Notes under the pieces: generated by a model | What the model was told of the DNA's origin: nothing | Seen by the model: the letters and a program-made list of their open reading frames with translations, nothing else | Databases searched by the model: none | Program-made: the position numbers and the translations under genes | Shown: positions 8,762 to 17,542 of the stretch, one piece after another | Position numbering within the stretch: position 1 is the first letter of the stretch | Layout: each line of letters begins with the position of its first letter | Assembly (NCBI GenBank): GCA_025455005.1 | Contig: JALONH010000003.1 | Coordinates: 165,387 to 229,386, forward strand | Source: Cytophagaceae bacterium | GTDB lineage: Bacteria; Bacteroidota; Bacteroidia; Cytophagales; Cytophagaceae | Direction: 5' to 3' | DNA: 64,000 bases

Positions 8762-9739
8762 TTATTTATAGGTTACTGTTTTAACAGCATCTATTGTTCT
8801 ACGTACACTAGGTAGAATCTCTTGAATTAACGTAGGCGCATAAGGTAATGGTAAGTCTTTGCTTGCAACTCGTACTATAGGCGCATCTAAATAATCAAAC
8901 GCAAAACGTTGTACGTGGTACGAAATTTCAGAAGATATACTTGCTAAAGGCCATGCTTCTTCTACAATAACTAAACGATTCGTTTTCTTTACAGAAGCTA
9001 TAATGGCAGCATAATCTATAGGACGTACCGTTCTTAAATCGATTATTTCACACGAGATACCTTCTTTAGCTAACTCTTCTGCAGCCTGATAGGCTACTTT
9101 TATAATTTTCCCAAACGATACAATAGTAACGTCTGTTCCTTCTCTTTTCACGTCAGCAACTCCAATCGGCAATAAATATTCGCCTTCCGGAACAGGTCCT
9201 TTATCTCCATACATTAACTCGGATTCCATGAATATTACAGGATCGTCATCACGGATGGCAGCTTTTAATAAGCCTTTAGCATCGTATGGATTTGATGGAA
9301 CAATTACTTTTAAACCGGGGGTATTGGCATACCAATTTTCAAAATTTTGAGAGTGCTGTGAACTTAACTGACCTGCATTTCCGGTAGGACCTCTAAAAAC
9401 GATAGGACAAGAATATTGACCACCGGACATGGACATCATTTTAGCTGCTCCATTTATGATTTGATCGATTGCAACTAATGAAAAGTTAAAGGTCATGTAT
9501 TCTACGATAGGGCGTAAGCCATTCATTGAAGCACCTATACCTATACCGGATACACCTAATTCGGAAATAGGAGTATCTTTAACACGCTTTGGACCAAATT
9601 CGGCGAGCATGCCTTGACTTACTTTGTAAGCCCCATTATATTCAGCAACTTCTTGACCCATTAAGAACACGTTTTCATCGCGTCTCATTTCTTCAGACAT
9701 CGCTTCACGAAGCGCTTCTCGAAATTGTATCTCTCTCAT
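8762..9739 (-). CDS. pdhB: Pyruvate dehydrogenase E1 component, beta subunit
   Basis: Beta chain of the heterotetrameric E1 of pyruvate dehydrogenase (thiamine-diphosphate-dependent decarboxylation of pyruvate to feed acetyl-CoA). 325 residues beginning MREIQFREAL; the beta-subunit TPP/interface block DTPISELGVSGIGIGASMNG, the RGPTGNAGQLSSQHSQ segment and the C-terminal transketolase domain (SFGKIIKVA, EEAWPLASI) are all clear. A PDH rather than a branched-chain E1 is the better match. The alpha subunit is not adjacent, so the E1 genes are split. A good promoter lies just upstream. Confidence 0.93.
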   Translation of the reverse strand: MREIQFREALREAMSEEMRRDENVFLMGQEVAEYNGAYKVSQGMLAEFGPKRVKDTPISELGVSGIGIGASMNGLRPIVEYMTFNFSLVAIDQIINGAAKMMSMSGGQYSCPIVFRGPTGNAGQLSSQHSQNFENWYANTPGLKVIVPSNPYDAKGLLKAAIRDDDPVIFMESELMYGDKGPVPEGEYLLPIGVADVKREGTDVTIVSFGKIIKVAYQAAEELAKEGISCEIIDLRTVRPIDYAAIIASVKKTNRLVIVEEAWPLASISSEISYHVQRFAFDYLDAPIVRVASKDLPLPYAPTLIQEILPSVRRTIDAVKTVTYK

Positions 9740-9766
9740 AATAAGACTTAAATTCTTTTAAGGTAA

Positions 9767-9796
9767 CAAAATTAATCAATATGACGCCAAATGCAA
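9767..9796 (-). promoter_or_regulatory. Bacteroidota promoter for pdhB
   Basis: On the minus strand a TTG (-33, within ATTTGC, 9794-9796) is followed by a 19-nt spacer and TAATTTTG (-7, 9767-9774), an exact match to the family consensus. The -7 box ends 27 bp before the pdhB ATG. Confidence 0.65.
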
Positions 9797-9841
9797 ATAG
9801 ATTATTTATCTAATCCTAAAAATACTACTGATCGAACTCAT

Positions 9842-9874
9842 AAAAAAAGCCCTTATAAAAGGGCTCTTTTTTTA
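9842..9874 (-). terminator. Intrinsic terminator of the OmpA/TPR lipoprotein gene
   Basis: Stem AGCCCTT (9848-9854) / AAGGGCT (9859-9865) with a 4-base loop and a run of T on the minus strand, lying 15-45 bp beyond the lipoprotein stop. The A-run on the other side would also permit termination in the opposite direction. Confidence 0.85.
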
Positions 9875-9888
9875 TGCGGAAATACGAA

Positions 9889-11703
9889 TTATTTTAAAAC
9901 ATTTTTGAAATTTTCAGAATTCCAATATTCATAGAATTCCATATCTACAGCAGCTCTTTCTTTTGCTTTTGCATTTAGGCTAACCGCTTTAGTTAGATTA
10001 CTTACAAGAGCCGTTTCATCTTTTTGACGAGCCGCCAGTACTGCAGATAGGTAGAAACCATAAGCATCAGCTGGTGCTTTTGCATTGTAGTTGCTTAATT
10101 GAGATTTGGCAGTTCCAAAATCTTTCTTCAATAAATTAGTTAATGCAGTATTATAAAGAATTTCTAATGAGTCTGTAGACTTAGATAAATCAGATAATGC
10201 CATGTCGTATTTGCCATCTTTAATATCTAAAACACCAAGAACGCCGGAAGCACCTTTCTTTACATTATCACCTGCTTTAGATGCGATGGCTTTGTTCGCT
10301 TCATCACGAGCGGAGATACGAACGCCTTTCATAAGGTAAGCAGAAGCAAGATTTAAATGAGCTTCTCCACTATCTTGTTTTTTAAGAGACATTTCTAAAT
10401 AGTTTGTTGCACGTGAAATTAGATCTGATTTTTTGTTTTGATCGATTTCTGTTTTAGCTAATTCTAGCAAGGCAGCACCTAAATTGTTATATGCAACCCA
10501 GTTATCAGCTTTTTTAACTAATGCTTCATATATACGAACTTTCTCAGAAGGAAGTGAAGTAAGCGTTGCAGCATAACCTAATTCTTCGATAGATAAAGTA
10601 TCTAATTTAACTGTACCATCACAAATTTGTTTTGCTAATACTGAAATTTCAGCATCTGTTTTTTTCTTTTTTACAGACCATAATTCTGTACGAGCTGTAC
10701 GCAATTTTGGGTAAATTCCGTTTAATAATTCCTTTTTGAAATAAGGTAATTTTTCTAATTGTTTTTCTTTGCTGATAAAGTCACCTGAACCGTTAATAAT
10801 ATTTAATATTTCAGATTTCTGAGTAGCGCTTAAAGAAGATGAATCTAATTGAGCTTTAAAGCCGGCCCAATCCATATAAATACCTTTTGTTACATATTGA
10901 GACAAAGCAACGACAGAGTCTTTATTTTTAACTCCTTTTGGGATATAATACTTAACTCTTTCTTGAATATACTTTTGTATAACTTGGGAACGTTCATTAG
11001 CCAAATTTGTATTAGCCGTTTCAGAACCTTCGGGTGAGTGTTGACCTACAATAGATACGTTACGCGTAACGGGTTTTGATAAGATGAAGGCATCTAAAAA
11101 TTTACCATTTTGGCCGGTCATCTCTGTTTTTCTTAATTTGGAAGAACCTTGTTCGAAATAAAAGTTAACATAAGTTGGAACTAATTCTTCTTTGTTATTA
11201 TAACCATGGTCAGCATATGCTATAGCATAATAGTCCTTAACTAAGCGAGATGTTGTAATGATTCCTTTAGCAATTGGGAATTCATCTGTTGATTTAGATT
11301 TTGTTTTCTCTAAGTTAGAGGCTGTTCCTATAATGACTAGATCACCATTTCCGATTTCAGGCTTATAGAAATACGAGTAATGTTTGGTCATTTTAGGATT
11401 TGTTGTTTTAGCATCCGGATATTCTGTGGATACAAAATCAAATGCACCTAAATCTAACTTCTCAGTTCCATATTTGTAAAACGTATTTACGGAGTAGATT
11501 TTATTTTTCTTTAACATTTTAAGAGGTAAAATAGCTGACACGTCAAACGCAACGCTATCTCCGTGTACTTCCAGCGGGGACGGTGTTACAGTAAGCTCTT
11601 GGTCTTTTGCCATTTTGACCATTTGTTTTAAAGAACATGCATTTATCAATAGGATCGATCCTAAGGCTAACGCTTTTAATCCATTTTTTCTGTTTAAGAT
11701 CAT
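9889..11703 (-). CDS. Outer-membrane lipoprotein with OmpA-like and TPR regions
   Basis: 604 residues. A lipoprotein signal peptide ends in LLINAC (lipid-anchored Cys23). A middle region around residues 180-250 (YFEQGSSKLR ... VSIVGQHSPEGSETANTNLANERSQVIQKYI) has the size and key residues of an OmpA-C peptidoglycan-binding domain, where GxxSPEGxExxNxxLxxxR is diagnostic. The C-terminal third (about 385-600) is helical and repeat-like (VAYNNLGAALLELAKT, GEAHLNLASAYLMKG), fitting TPR units. The protein probably links outer membrane and cell wall and scaffolds partners. Monocistronic with its own terminator. The precise family name is not certain; related lipoproteins are common in Bacteroidota envelopes. 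Confidence 0.75.
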   Translation of the reverse strand: MILNRKNGLKALALGSILLINACSLKQMVKMAKDQELTVTPSPLEVHGDSVAFDVSAILPLKMLKKNKIYSVNTFYKYGTEKLDLGAFDFVSTEYPDAKTTNPKMTKHYSYFYKPEIGNGDLVIIGTASNLEKTKSKSTDEFPIAKGIITTSRLVKDYYAIAYADHGYNNKEELVPTYVNFYFEQGSSKLRKTEMTGQNGKFLDAFILSKPVTRNVSIVGQHSPEGSETANTNLANERSQVIQKYIQERVKYYIPKGVKNKDSVVALSQYVTKGIYMDWAGFKAQLDSSSLSATQKSEILNIINGSGDFISKEKQLEKLPYFKKELLNGIYPKLRTARTELWSVKKKKTDAEISVLAKQICDGTVKLDTLSIEELGYAATLTSLPSEKVRIYEALVKKADNWVAYNNLGAALLELAKTEIDQNKKSDLISRATNYLEMSLKKQDSGEAHLNLASAYLMKGVRISARDEANKAIASKAGDNVKKGASGVLGVLDIKDGKYDMALSDLSKSTDSLEILYNTALTNLLKKDFGTAKSQLSNYNAKAPADAYGFYLSAVLAARQKDETALVSNLTKAVSLNAKAKERAAVDMEFYEYWNSENFKNVLK

Positions 11704-11838
11704 AATTCGTATAGAAAAGTTTATTTCCTACCGCTAAAATAGTGTATATCATAGGTTATTACAAAAAATATATACTATTGTATTGTTTTTTTTGTAAATA
11801 TTTACTATTTATGTCTGATAATCAAATGATTGAATTAG

Positions 11839-12054
11839 ATGCAACTTAAATCTTTTGTAGAAACGAGAGCTTTTGGTGTTTTTACTTACTGGGGTAAACA
11901 CTGGGGTATATCTATTGAGGATATACGATTGTATTTTATCTACCTTTCGTTTATAACGTTGGGCTCACCTGTTCTGATTTATTTAATTGTTGCGTTTGTA
12001 ATGAATATACACCGTTATTTAAGACGAAGTCGGAAGCCTGTTTGGGACTTTTAA
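11839..12054 (+). CDS. PspC-domain miniprotein
   Basis: 71-residue protein with one strong membrane segment (IYLSFITLGSPVLIYLIVAFVMN, about 33-55) preceded by FGVFTYWGKHWGIS and followed by a basic tail RYLRRSRKPVWDF. This is the short stand-alone PspC form common in Bacteroidota; PspC proteins take part in envelope-stress responses in proteobacteria, but the role of this short form is not known. Its stop codon shares a TTAA with that of the convergent GT2 gene. The start is the only ATG giving the PspC N-terminus. Confidence 0.75.
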   Translation: MQLKSFVETRAFGVFTYWGKHWGISIEDIRLYFIYLSFITLGSPVLIYLIVAFVMNIHRYLRRSRKPVWDF

Positions 12055-13085
12055 AAAACCTCTGAAAATTTTTTCCTTTTCTTAACGAAATAGGCAAAAG
12101 CAATGTGAACGTTTTTATATCCGCCGATACCACTAGGTGTTAGGTAGGGTAAATGGCTAAATCTATTTCGTAGTTCCATTTTATTACGTTTAAAATAAAA
12201 GTGAATATGTCCTTTAATGATAGCCCAAGTAGAGGACCATTTGCCGAGTAAAAAAAATTGTATACCGGCTAATCCATCCAAACATAGGCGCAGGATAAGG
12301 GTTTTCAAAAGTAGTTTTGGATGTACATTTTTATGTATCGTCCACAAGCTATTGCGAACGTTTAAATACAATTTTTTAGGATTTGATTTATGAAGGGTAG
12401 CGCCTCCTATATGATACACCGTACTTCTGGGAGTATAAAGTATAGAATACCCTGATCGATGCATACGCCAACATAAATCAATTTCTTCCATGTGAGCAAA
12501 ATAATCACTATCAAATCCCCCAACTTCAAAAAAAACGGATGTTCGAATAAACATACAGGCTCCGGAAGCCCAAAAAATATTAGATTCAAGGGCATATTGT
12601 CCTTCATCGTTTTCAATGGTATGGAATAGTCTCCCTCTACAAAAGGGGATACCTAAACGGTCGATATACCCCCCAGCTGCGCCGGCATATTCAAATTGGT
12701 TTCGATGGTAATAGTCTAAAATCGTAGGTTGCACAGCACCTATGGAGGAATTATTTTTTAATAGGAATAAGGGAGCATCCATCCAACCCTTTGTAACTTC
12801 TACGTCTGAATTTAATAGTACACATGTAGTTTCTTGTATATGACGTAATCCTTCATTATAACCACCGGTAAACCCTAGATTATGTTCTAACTTTATAATT
12901 TTTATTGAAGGGTAATGTGTTTGTACCCACTCGATCGAATCATCGGTACTAGCATTATCGATGATATAAATTACAGCTTCGGTAGAATGTTCCACTACCG
13001 ATGGAAGACAAAGTTGTAGTGGACGTATTCCATTATAGTTTAAGATTGCTACTGCCGTATCCACATTAGTAAGCTTATAATCCAC
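12051..13085 (-). CDS. Glycosyltransferase family 2 protein (rhamnosyltransferase-like)
   Basis: 344-residue inverting GT-A glycosyltransferase. AVAILNYNG at the start, IIDNASTDDSIEWV, HNLGFTGGYNEGL, the metal-binding LLNSDVEV and the acceptor-site MEEIDLCWRMHRSGY are the standard GT2 landmarks of the WcaE/rhamnosyltransferase group. It is the last gene of the hisS operon and starts inside ybaB (11-bp overlap). Its place after ybaB is likely a lineage-specific arrangement rather than a functional link. The 3' end overlaps the PspC gene by 4 bp. Confidence 0.88.
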   Translation of the reverse strand: MDYKLTNVDTAVAILNYNGIRPLQLCLPSVVEHSTEAVIYIIDNASTDDSIEWVQTHYPSIKIIKLEHNLGFTGGYNEGLRHIQETTCVLLNSDVEVTKGWMDAPLFLLKNNSSIGAVQPTILDYYHRNQFEYAGAAGGYIDRLGIPFCRGRLFHTIENDEGQYALESNIFWASGACMFIRTSVFFEVGGFDSDYFAHMEEIDLCWRMHRSGYSILYTPRSTVYHIGGATLHKSNPKKLYLNVRNSLWTIHKNVHPKLLLKTLILRLCLDGLAGIQFFLLGKWSSTWAIIKGHIHFYFKRNKMELRNRFSHLPYLTPSGIGGYKNVHIAFAYFVKKRKKFSEVF

Positions 13086-13422
13086 CCATTAAGTTGCCTA
13101 AATCCATTCCCGGTATGGAAGGAATTAAACCTTCTGTTTTTTGTTTGAATTCTGTTTTAATTTTTTCATCAATATTTTCTAATGCTTTGTTGATGGCCGC
13201 AACTGTTAAATCTTGTACAACATTTTTATCTGCCGAATTCAATAGTGCGGTATCTATATCAACACTTAGTACTTGTCGATTTCCATTAACTTTCACTTTT
13301 ACCATTCCTGCACCGGCTTCACCCTCTGCGGTTAAGTGAACCATTCCTTCTTTTACTTCTTTAATTTTGGACTGTAGTTCTTTTACTTTGCCCATCATTC
13401 CCATTAAGTCAAACATATTCAT
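13075..13422 (-). CDS. YbaB/EbfC family nucleoid-associated protein
   Basis: 115-residue DNA-binding protein. The N-terminal helix with GMMGKVKELQSKIKEVKEGM, the beta segment GAGMVKVKVNGNRQVLSVDID and the C-terminal helix AINKALENIDEKIK are the YbaB fold; the Met/Gly-rich tail SIPGMDLGNLMGGL is typical. The family dimerises as tweezers on DNA and is usually linked to recR/dnaX; here it sits between a secreted T9SS protein (4-bp ATGA overlap) and a GT2 gene. Confidence 0.9.
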   Translation of the reverse strand: MNMFDLMGMMGKVKELQSKIKEVKEGMVHLTAEGEAGAGMVKVKVNGNRQVLSVDIDTALLNSADKNVVQDLTVAAINKALENIDEKIKTEFKQKTEGLIPSIPGMDLGNLMGGL

Positions 13423-15332
13423 CGTTCTAAAGTTATTGTTCCTGTTTTAATAATTTCTCTACCTGCAGTATCCTTAGCCACAACTTTCCATGTATAAACT
13501 CCGGAAGGAGCAGTGGCATTATTGATCTCTCCATTCCATCCATCCCCCCACGTTGAAGTAAAGAAGATGGCTTCACCCCATCGATTAAATATATATAAAT
13601 TAAATTCTTGAATAAATTTCCCTTTTATAATGAATTGATCATTCACTCCATCTTGATTAGGTGTAAAGATCGTAGGTGCAGCTATATTTCCTTGAAAGGA
13701 AACGGTTTGTATATTGGAAAAACTAAAGGTAAAGTTATTATCTACAGGAATTACTCGTATTCTAAAACGAAGGTCCGGTCCTGTTGGGTCGATAGGTTCT
13801 GTATAACTGAAGGATAAACCGACAGGAATGGATTGAATCACACTTCCGAATCCGTCCAGTTTTTCAACAACATAGCCTTGAATGCCACTTCCGTTGAAAC
13901 CTGTATAGGGATTCCATTGTAACGTAATGTCGGTAGCTGACTCCGTAAGGAGTAGTTCAACCGGACATACAGAGACAGATGCCGGAGCGTTATTGCCACA
14001 AGCGTCTTGATAGTCGACTCGATAACACGGCAGTTGCCCGATAGTCCATGAACCATCGATATAAGAATTAGTAGATGAATTACCAATCGTAGTATAAGTA
14101 GAATTCTGAATGGATTTTTGTATTCGAGTGGAGATAGGAGGACTTAAGGTCCAACTGACTAATACTGTATTATTAGGATTAAAACTAGCTTGTACTTGTG
14201 TGACGGCCGGAGGAATTGAAGTAGAAATGGACGTCAAGCAAAAAGGGGCGGAATAGGATTTATGGGGTACTCCTAATGGACCAAGTGTTTGTAAAGTGGA
14301 CGAAATAGTATAACAATAATTAGAGCCACATACTACAGCTCCGTCTAAATAGGTGTTCGTATTTTGATTCGGAACCAACGTACTATTGTTTCGTTCTATT
14401 GTGTAATAATCAAAATCAGTACCATTTGTGGTATAATCAGACCATGTCAAACTGTTCGATTGATTTAATGCTGAACCGGAAGCGATTATACTACAAATAT
14501 CTTCGGATAGTTGCTGGTTAGAACAGTCGTCCCGTTCTACAATTCGATAACAATAGATATTCGATGCGGTGTTGATAGAAGTATGAATATAGGATGTAGT
14601 ATCTGTCGAAGTAGAACGATAACTATGAAGAGGGGTATAGGCTCCGTTATTTACAGAAACTTGTATTTCGTATTGAAGATCTTTTCTATGTGCATATCGC
14701 AGAAGAGTAGAACCGGATGCAGTTTGAGTTAAGACTCGTAGGTCTCTAATTTCAGGAATAGATAAGGTGGTATACACTTCAACCGTTTGACTAGTGGTGG
14801 CACATATACCACCAACGTTAAAGCCTCCTTGAATCGTAACAGCATAAGATCCTGAACTTGAATAAAGGTGCGGAACTGTAGAGTTGCCCGGACTTGTAGA
14901 AGTAGGACTACCATCGCCCCAATGAATTACATAATAATCATAGGTGGTATTTAAAAGTTGTATACTTAATTGATTGCCGATACAATTCAGTATAGAATAC
15001 ACCGGATTGGGAGATGCCTCTACGGTGACTAAATCTGTCTTTACAACAATATCAAACCCGGTTAAACCATTATCAACTCGTTGAGTTATCGTATACGTAC
15101 CGGGGCTAGTGTACGTAAATACAGAATCATTGGTAAAAACACTATTGACTCCAAAATTATATTGAGGTTGTTGTACACTTGGGTTGTTATTCGTTCCGGA
15201 ACAATCCGATAGGCGAATGGTAAAGGGAACGCAACCCCGTACAGCGTTCTCTGTAAAACAGGCATTATAAGGTTGTGCCGTCAACAAGAAGGAGGTTAAA
15301 TAGAAAAATATAAAATGGAGATATAATCGCAT
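13419..15332 (-). CDS. PKD-type secreted protein with gliding-motility (T9SS type B) C-terminal sorting domain
   Basis: 637 residues. Sec signal peptide (MRLYLHFIFFYLTSFLLTAQ), a PKD-like repeat region (YTSPGTYTITQRVD, then HWGDGSPTSTSPGNS, about 25-180), several fibronectin-III-like segments, and a C-terminal block (about 553-637) with PTIFTPNQDGVNDQF, FNRWGEAIF, GWNGEINN and GVYTWKVVAKD, which is the TIGR04131 gliding-associated CTD. It should be exported by the type IX system and displayed or released at the cell surface; adhesion is the likely role. It lies 4 bp after hisS and overlaps ybaB, an odd place for a surface protein. Confidence 0.88.
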   Translation of the reverse strand: MRLYLHFIFFYLTSFLLTAQPYNACFTENAVRGCVPFTIRLSDCSGTNNNPSVQQPQYNFGVNSVFTNDSVFTYTSPGTYTITQRVDNGLTGFDIVVKTDLVTVEASPNPVYSILNCIGNQLSIQLLNTTYDYYVIHWGDGSPTSTSPGNSTVPHLYSSSGSYAVTIQGGFNVGGICATTSQTVEVYTTLSIPEIRDLRVLTQTASGSTLLRYAHRKDLQYEIQVSVNNGAYTPLHSYRSTSTDTTSYIHTSINTASNIYCYRIVERDDCSNQQLSEDICSIIASGSALNQSNSLTWSDYTTNGTDFDYYTIERNNSTLVPNQNTNTYLDGAVVCGSNYCYTISSTLQTLGPLGVPHKSYSAPFCLTSISTSIPPAVTQVQASFNPNNTVLVSWTLSPPISTRIQKSIQNSTYTTIGNSSTNSYIDGSWTIGQLPCYRVDYQDACGNNAPASVSVCPVELLLTESATDITLQWNPYTGFNGSGIQGYVVEKLDGFGSVIQSIPVGLSFSYTEPIDPTGPDLRFRIRVIPVDNNFTFSFSNIQTVSFQGNIAAPTIFTPNQDGVNDQFIIKGKFIQEFNLYIFNRWGEAIFFTSTWGDGWNGEINNATAPSGVYTWKVVAKDTAGREIIKTGTITLER

Positions 15333-15336
15333 AATT

Positions 15337-16710
15337 TCATTTTATAGAACGAAGAAAGGATACCATTTCGTCTAGAGATAAGTTTTTTTGTTCACCACTT
15401 GTTAAATTTTTGAACGTATAAACGTTTTGTTGACGTTCATTTTCCCCAATTAACAGAGCATAAGGGATTTGCTTGGCATCTGCATAGCTTAATTGTTTCT
15501 TTAATTTACTGGTGTCCGGATATAATTCGGATGGAATATTTTGTGCTCTAAATTCCTTTAATAGGGGTAATGCATGTAAGAAAGAGAGTTCATCCATTGC
15601 ACACAATAAAACCATGGAGCTATCCAGAACAGAACCAGGAAAGAGTTTCAATTCTTCCAGAACATCATAAATACGGTCGATTCCAAATGAAATCCCGACA
15701 CCGGAAACATTCGGCATACCAAAAACGCCTGTTAAATTATCGTAACGGCCACCTCCGCAGATGCTACCCATGCTTACAGTAGTGGATTTTACTTCGAAAA
15801 TAGCACCTGTATAATAAGATAAACCACGTGCTAATGTCAAATCAATTTCTACCGTTGACGCGTCAGCATTTAATTGTTCCGCTAAGTTTAATATGGTTTT
15901 AATTTCTTCTATTCCTTGTAATCCAATATCACTATTTTTTAAGTAAGAACTTAATACATGTAGTTTTTCTTGATTACTGCCTGTTAATAGAACTATTGGT
16001 AAAAGTTGGTCTATTTGTTCTGCGGTAAAATGACGGACTTCCAATTCTTTCTTAACCCCTTCTATTCCTATTTTATCCAACTTATCGATAGCGATACACA
16101 AATCCGTTTCACTACCCGATTTGCCAATACTTTCTGTTATGCCGGTTAAAATCTTCCTGTTATTTAATTTTATAATATAATTAGGGTGTAGATTTAGACG
16201 TTTGAATACTTCTTGTACCATGCAGATGATTTCAGCTTCACACAATAGGGATTCAGTACCTACAATATCTGCATCACATTGATAAAATTCACAGTAGCGA
16301 CCTTTTTGAGGACGGTCGGCCCGCCAAACCGGTTGTATTTGATACCGTTTAAATGGGAACGAAATAGCGTGTCGGTTCATCACCACATAACGGGCAAAAG
16401 GAACCGTTAAATCATATCGAAGGGCTTTTTTGGAAATTCTAGGCAATAGTTTTTTAGACCCTTCTTCGATTTGTTCCGAACTTAAATCTGATAAAAAATC
16501 CCCTGAATTTAATATTTTAAATATAAGCTGATCACCTTCGTCCCCGTATTTACCGGTTAATACTTGAAGGTTTTCCATCGAGGGTGTTTCAAGAGGAAGA
16601 AAACCGAATTTTTTGAAAATCAGTTTAATAGTATCGATTAAATACGTCCGTTGTAGCATTTGTGCCGGACCAAAATCGCGCGTTCCTTTCGGTAAGGAGG
16701 GTTTTTCCAT
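15337..16710 (-). CDS. hisS: Histidyl-tRNA synthetase
   Basis: Class II aminoacyl-tRNA synthetase charging tRNA-His. 457 residues; starts MEKPSLPKGTRDFGP, motif 2 around PVWRADRPQKGRYCEFYQCDADIVG, the histidine-binding ARGLSYYTGAIFEV (class-specific R-G-L-x-Y-Y-T-G) and motif 3 GGGRYDNL...GVGISFGIDR are present, followed by an anticodon-binding domain. First gene of a four-gene operon with the T9SS protein, ybaB and a GT2. A CAAAATTA (minus-strand TAATTTTG) -7 box lies 25 bp upstream. Confidence 0.97.
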   Translation of the reverse strand: MEKPSLPKGTRDFGPAQMLQRTYLIDTIKLIFKKFGFLPLETPSMENLQVLTGKYGDEGDQLIFKILNSGDFLSDLSSEQIEEGSKKLLPRISKKALRYDLTVPFARYVVMNRHAISFPFKRYQIQPVWRADRPQKGRYCEFYQCDADIVGTESLLCEAEIICMVQEVFKRLNLHPNYIIKLNNRKILTGITESIGKSGSETDLCIAIDKLDKIGIEGVKKELEVRHFTAEQIDQLLPIVLLTGSNQEKLHVLSSYLKNSDIGLQGIEEIKTILNLAEQLNADASTVEIDLTLARGLSYYTGAIFEVKSTTVSMGSICGGGRYDNLTGVFGMPNVSGVGISFGIDRIYDVLEELKLFPGSVLDSSMVLLCAMDELSFLHALPLLKEFRAQNIPSELYPDTSKLKKQLSYADAKQIPYALLIGENERQQNVYTFKNLTSGEQKNLSLDEMVSFLRSIK

Positions 16711-16735
16711 GGAATTATACTTACACTAGATACCT

Positions 16736-16743
16736 CAAAATTA
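16736..16743 (-). promoter_or_regulatory. Bacteroidota -7 box upstream of hisS
   Basis: TAATTTTG on the minus strand, 25 bp before the hisS ATG; no clear -33 TTG is seen at 17-23 nt. Confidence 0.45.
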
Positions 16744-16783
16744 CAAAATCGAGTCGTATAACCACCTATTTTTAAGAGTTTCA

Positions 16784-16814
16784 TTGTAATTTCCGTTAAA
16801 TTATATTAATTTTG
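16784..16814 (+). promoter_or_regulatory. Bacteroidota promoter for the 45-residue basic protein
   Basis: TTG at 16784-16786 and TAATTTTG at 16807-16814, separated by 20 nt, an exact fit to the TTG / TAnnTTTG consensus; the ATG follows 29 bp later. It is divergent from the hisS promoter in the same gap. Confidence 0.65.
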
Positions 16815-16843
16815 TCGTCCTTTGAATTTAAAGACTTATCACC

Positions 16844-16981
16844 ATGGGCGTTACTAGATTAAAAAGAAAAGACAAAAGAAACAGAGCGGTGGCCACAAAT
16901 GAAGTTAATCGTATCAAGCAATTGACTAAAACTCCGGTTATTCGCAAAGTAGACGTAGAAGAATTAAAGAAACAAGCTTAA
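16844..16981 (+). CDS. Small basic conserved-looking protein (45 residues)
   Basis: A 45-codon frame encoding a Lys/Arg-rich peptide that begins MGVTRLKRKDKRNRAVA and ends DVEELKKQA. It has a textbook promoter upstream and a strong intrinsic terminator downstream, so it is a complete monocistronic unit. I believe similar tiny proteins with a GVTRLKRKD start occur in related Chitinophagales, but cannot verify this here. The high charge suggests nucleic-acid or ribosome binding; the function is unknown. Confidence 0.7.
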   Translation: MGVTRLKRKDKRNRAVATNEVNRIKQLTKTPVIRKVDVEELKKQA

Positions 16982-17005
16982 TTCTTGTTCTAACGATATG
17001 TATGT

Positions 17006-17033
17006 AAGACAGCTTTACCGGCTGTCTTTTTTA
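17006..17033 (+). terminator. Intrinsic terminator after the 45-residue protein gene
   Basis: Stem AAGACAGC (17006-17013) / GCTGTCTT (17021-17028), 7-base loop, then a T-run. The next gene starts at 17039, only a few bases beyond. Confidence 0.85.
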
Positions 17034-17038
17034 TTTAT

Positions 17039-17542
17039 ATGAAGATTTTATTGTTATCCGACACTCACGGATGGTTAGATCCTCAGATTGTCTCTATAGC
17101 GGAAACACAGGACGAAATTTGGCATGCAGGAGATATTGGCACCGTGGAGGTTTGGGAAACCTTAACAGCTTTAAAACCAACTCGAATTATATTAGGGAAT
17201 ATAGATGCTCCTTCTGCCTTTCAAGGAGTTGAAGTAACCCAAGTATGGGAGACAGAAGGGATACGTTTTTTAATGCATCACATTGCTGGGAAACCTGGAA
17301 AATATTCGGCTACTGTACAAAAGTTAATTCGAAAACACGAACCGCAAGTATTGATATGTGGCCATTCTCACATTCCCTTGGTAACAAAAGATACTTCTAT
17401 CCTACCTCTATGGCATCTAAATCCCGGTGCAGCGGGTAAAGAAGGTTTTCACTTAATGCGAACCTGTATACAACTGGAAGTAAATGCGGGCAAAATTACT
17501 CAGCTACAATTAGTGGAGTTAGGTAAAAGAGGGAAACTTTAA
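17039..17542 (+). CDS. YfcE/MJ0936-type metallophosphodiesterase
   Basis: 167-residue calcineurin-like phosphoesterase. Metal ligands are visible in order: DTHG (residues 8-11), HAGDIG (30-35), GNID (54-57), CGHSHIP (106-112) and the LNPGAAG motif. These proteins hydrolyse phosphodiesters with two bound metals; the physiological substrate is unknown. The ATG at 17039 immediately follows a terminator, so either some read-through occurs or a promoter lies within the preceding gene. The stop shares TTAA with the convergent gene. Confidence 0.88.
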   Translation: MKILLLSDTHGWLDPQIVSIAETQDEIWHAGDIGTVEVWETLTALKPTRIILGNIDAPSAFQGVEVTQVWETEGIRFLMHHIAGKPGKYSATVQKLIRKHEPQVLICGHSHIPLVTKDTSILPLWHLNPGAAGKEGFHLMRTCIQLEVNAGKITQLQLVELGKRGKL

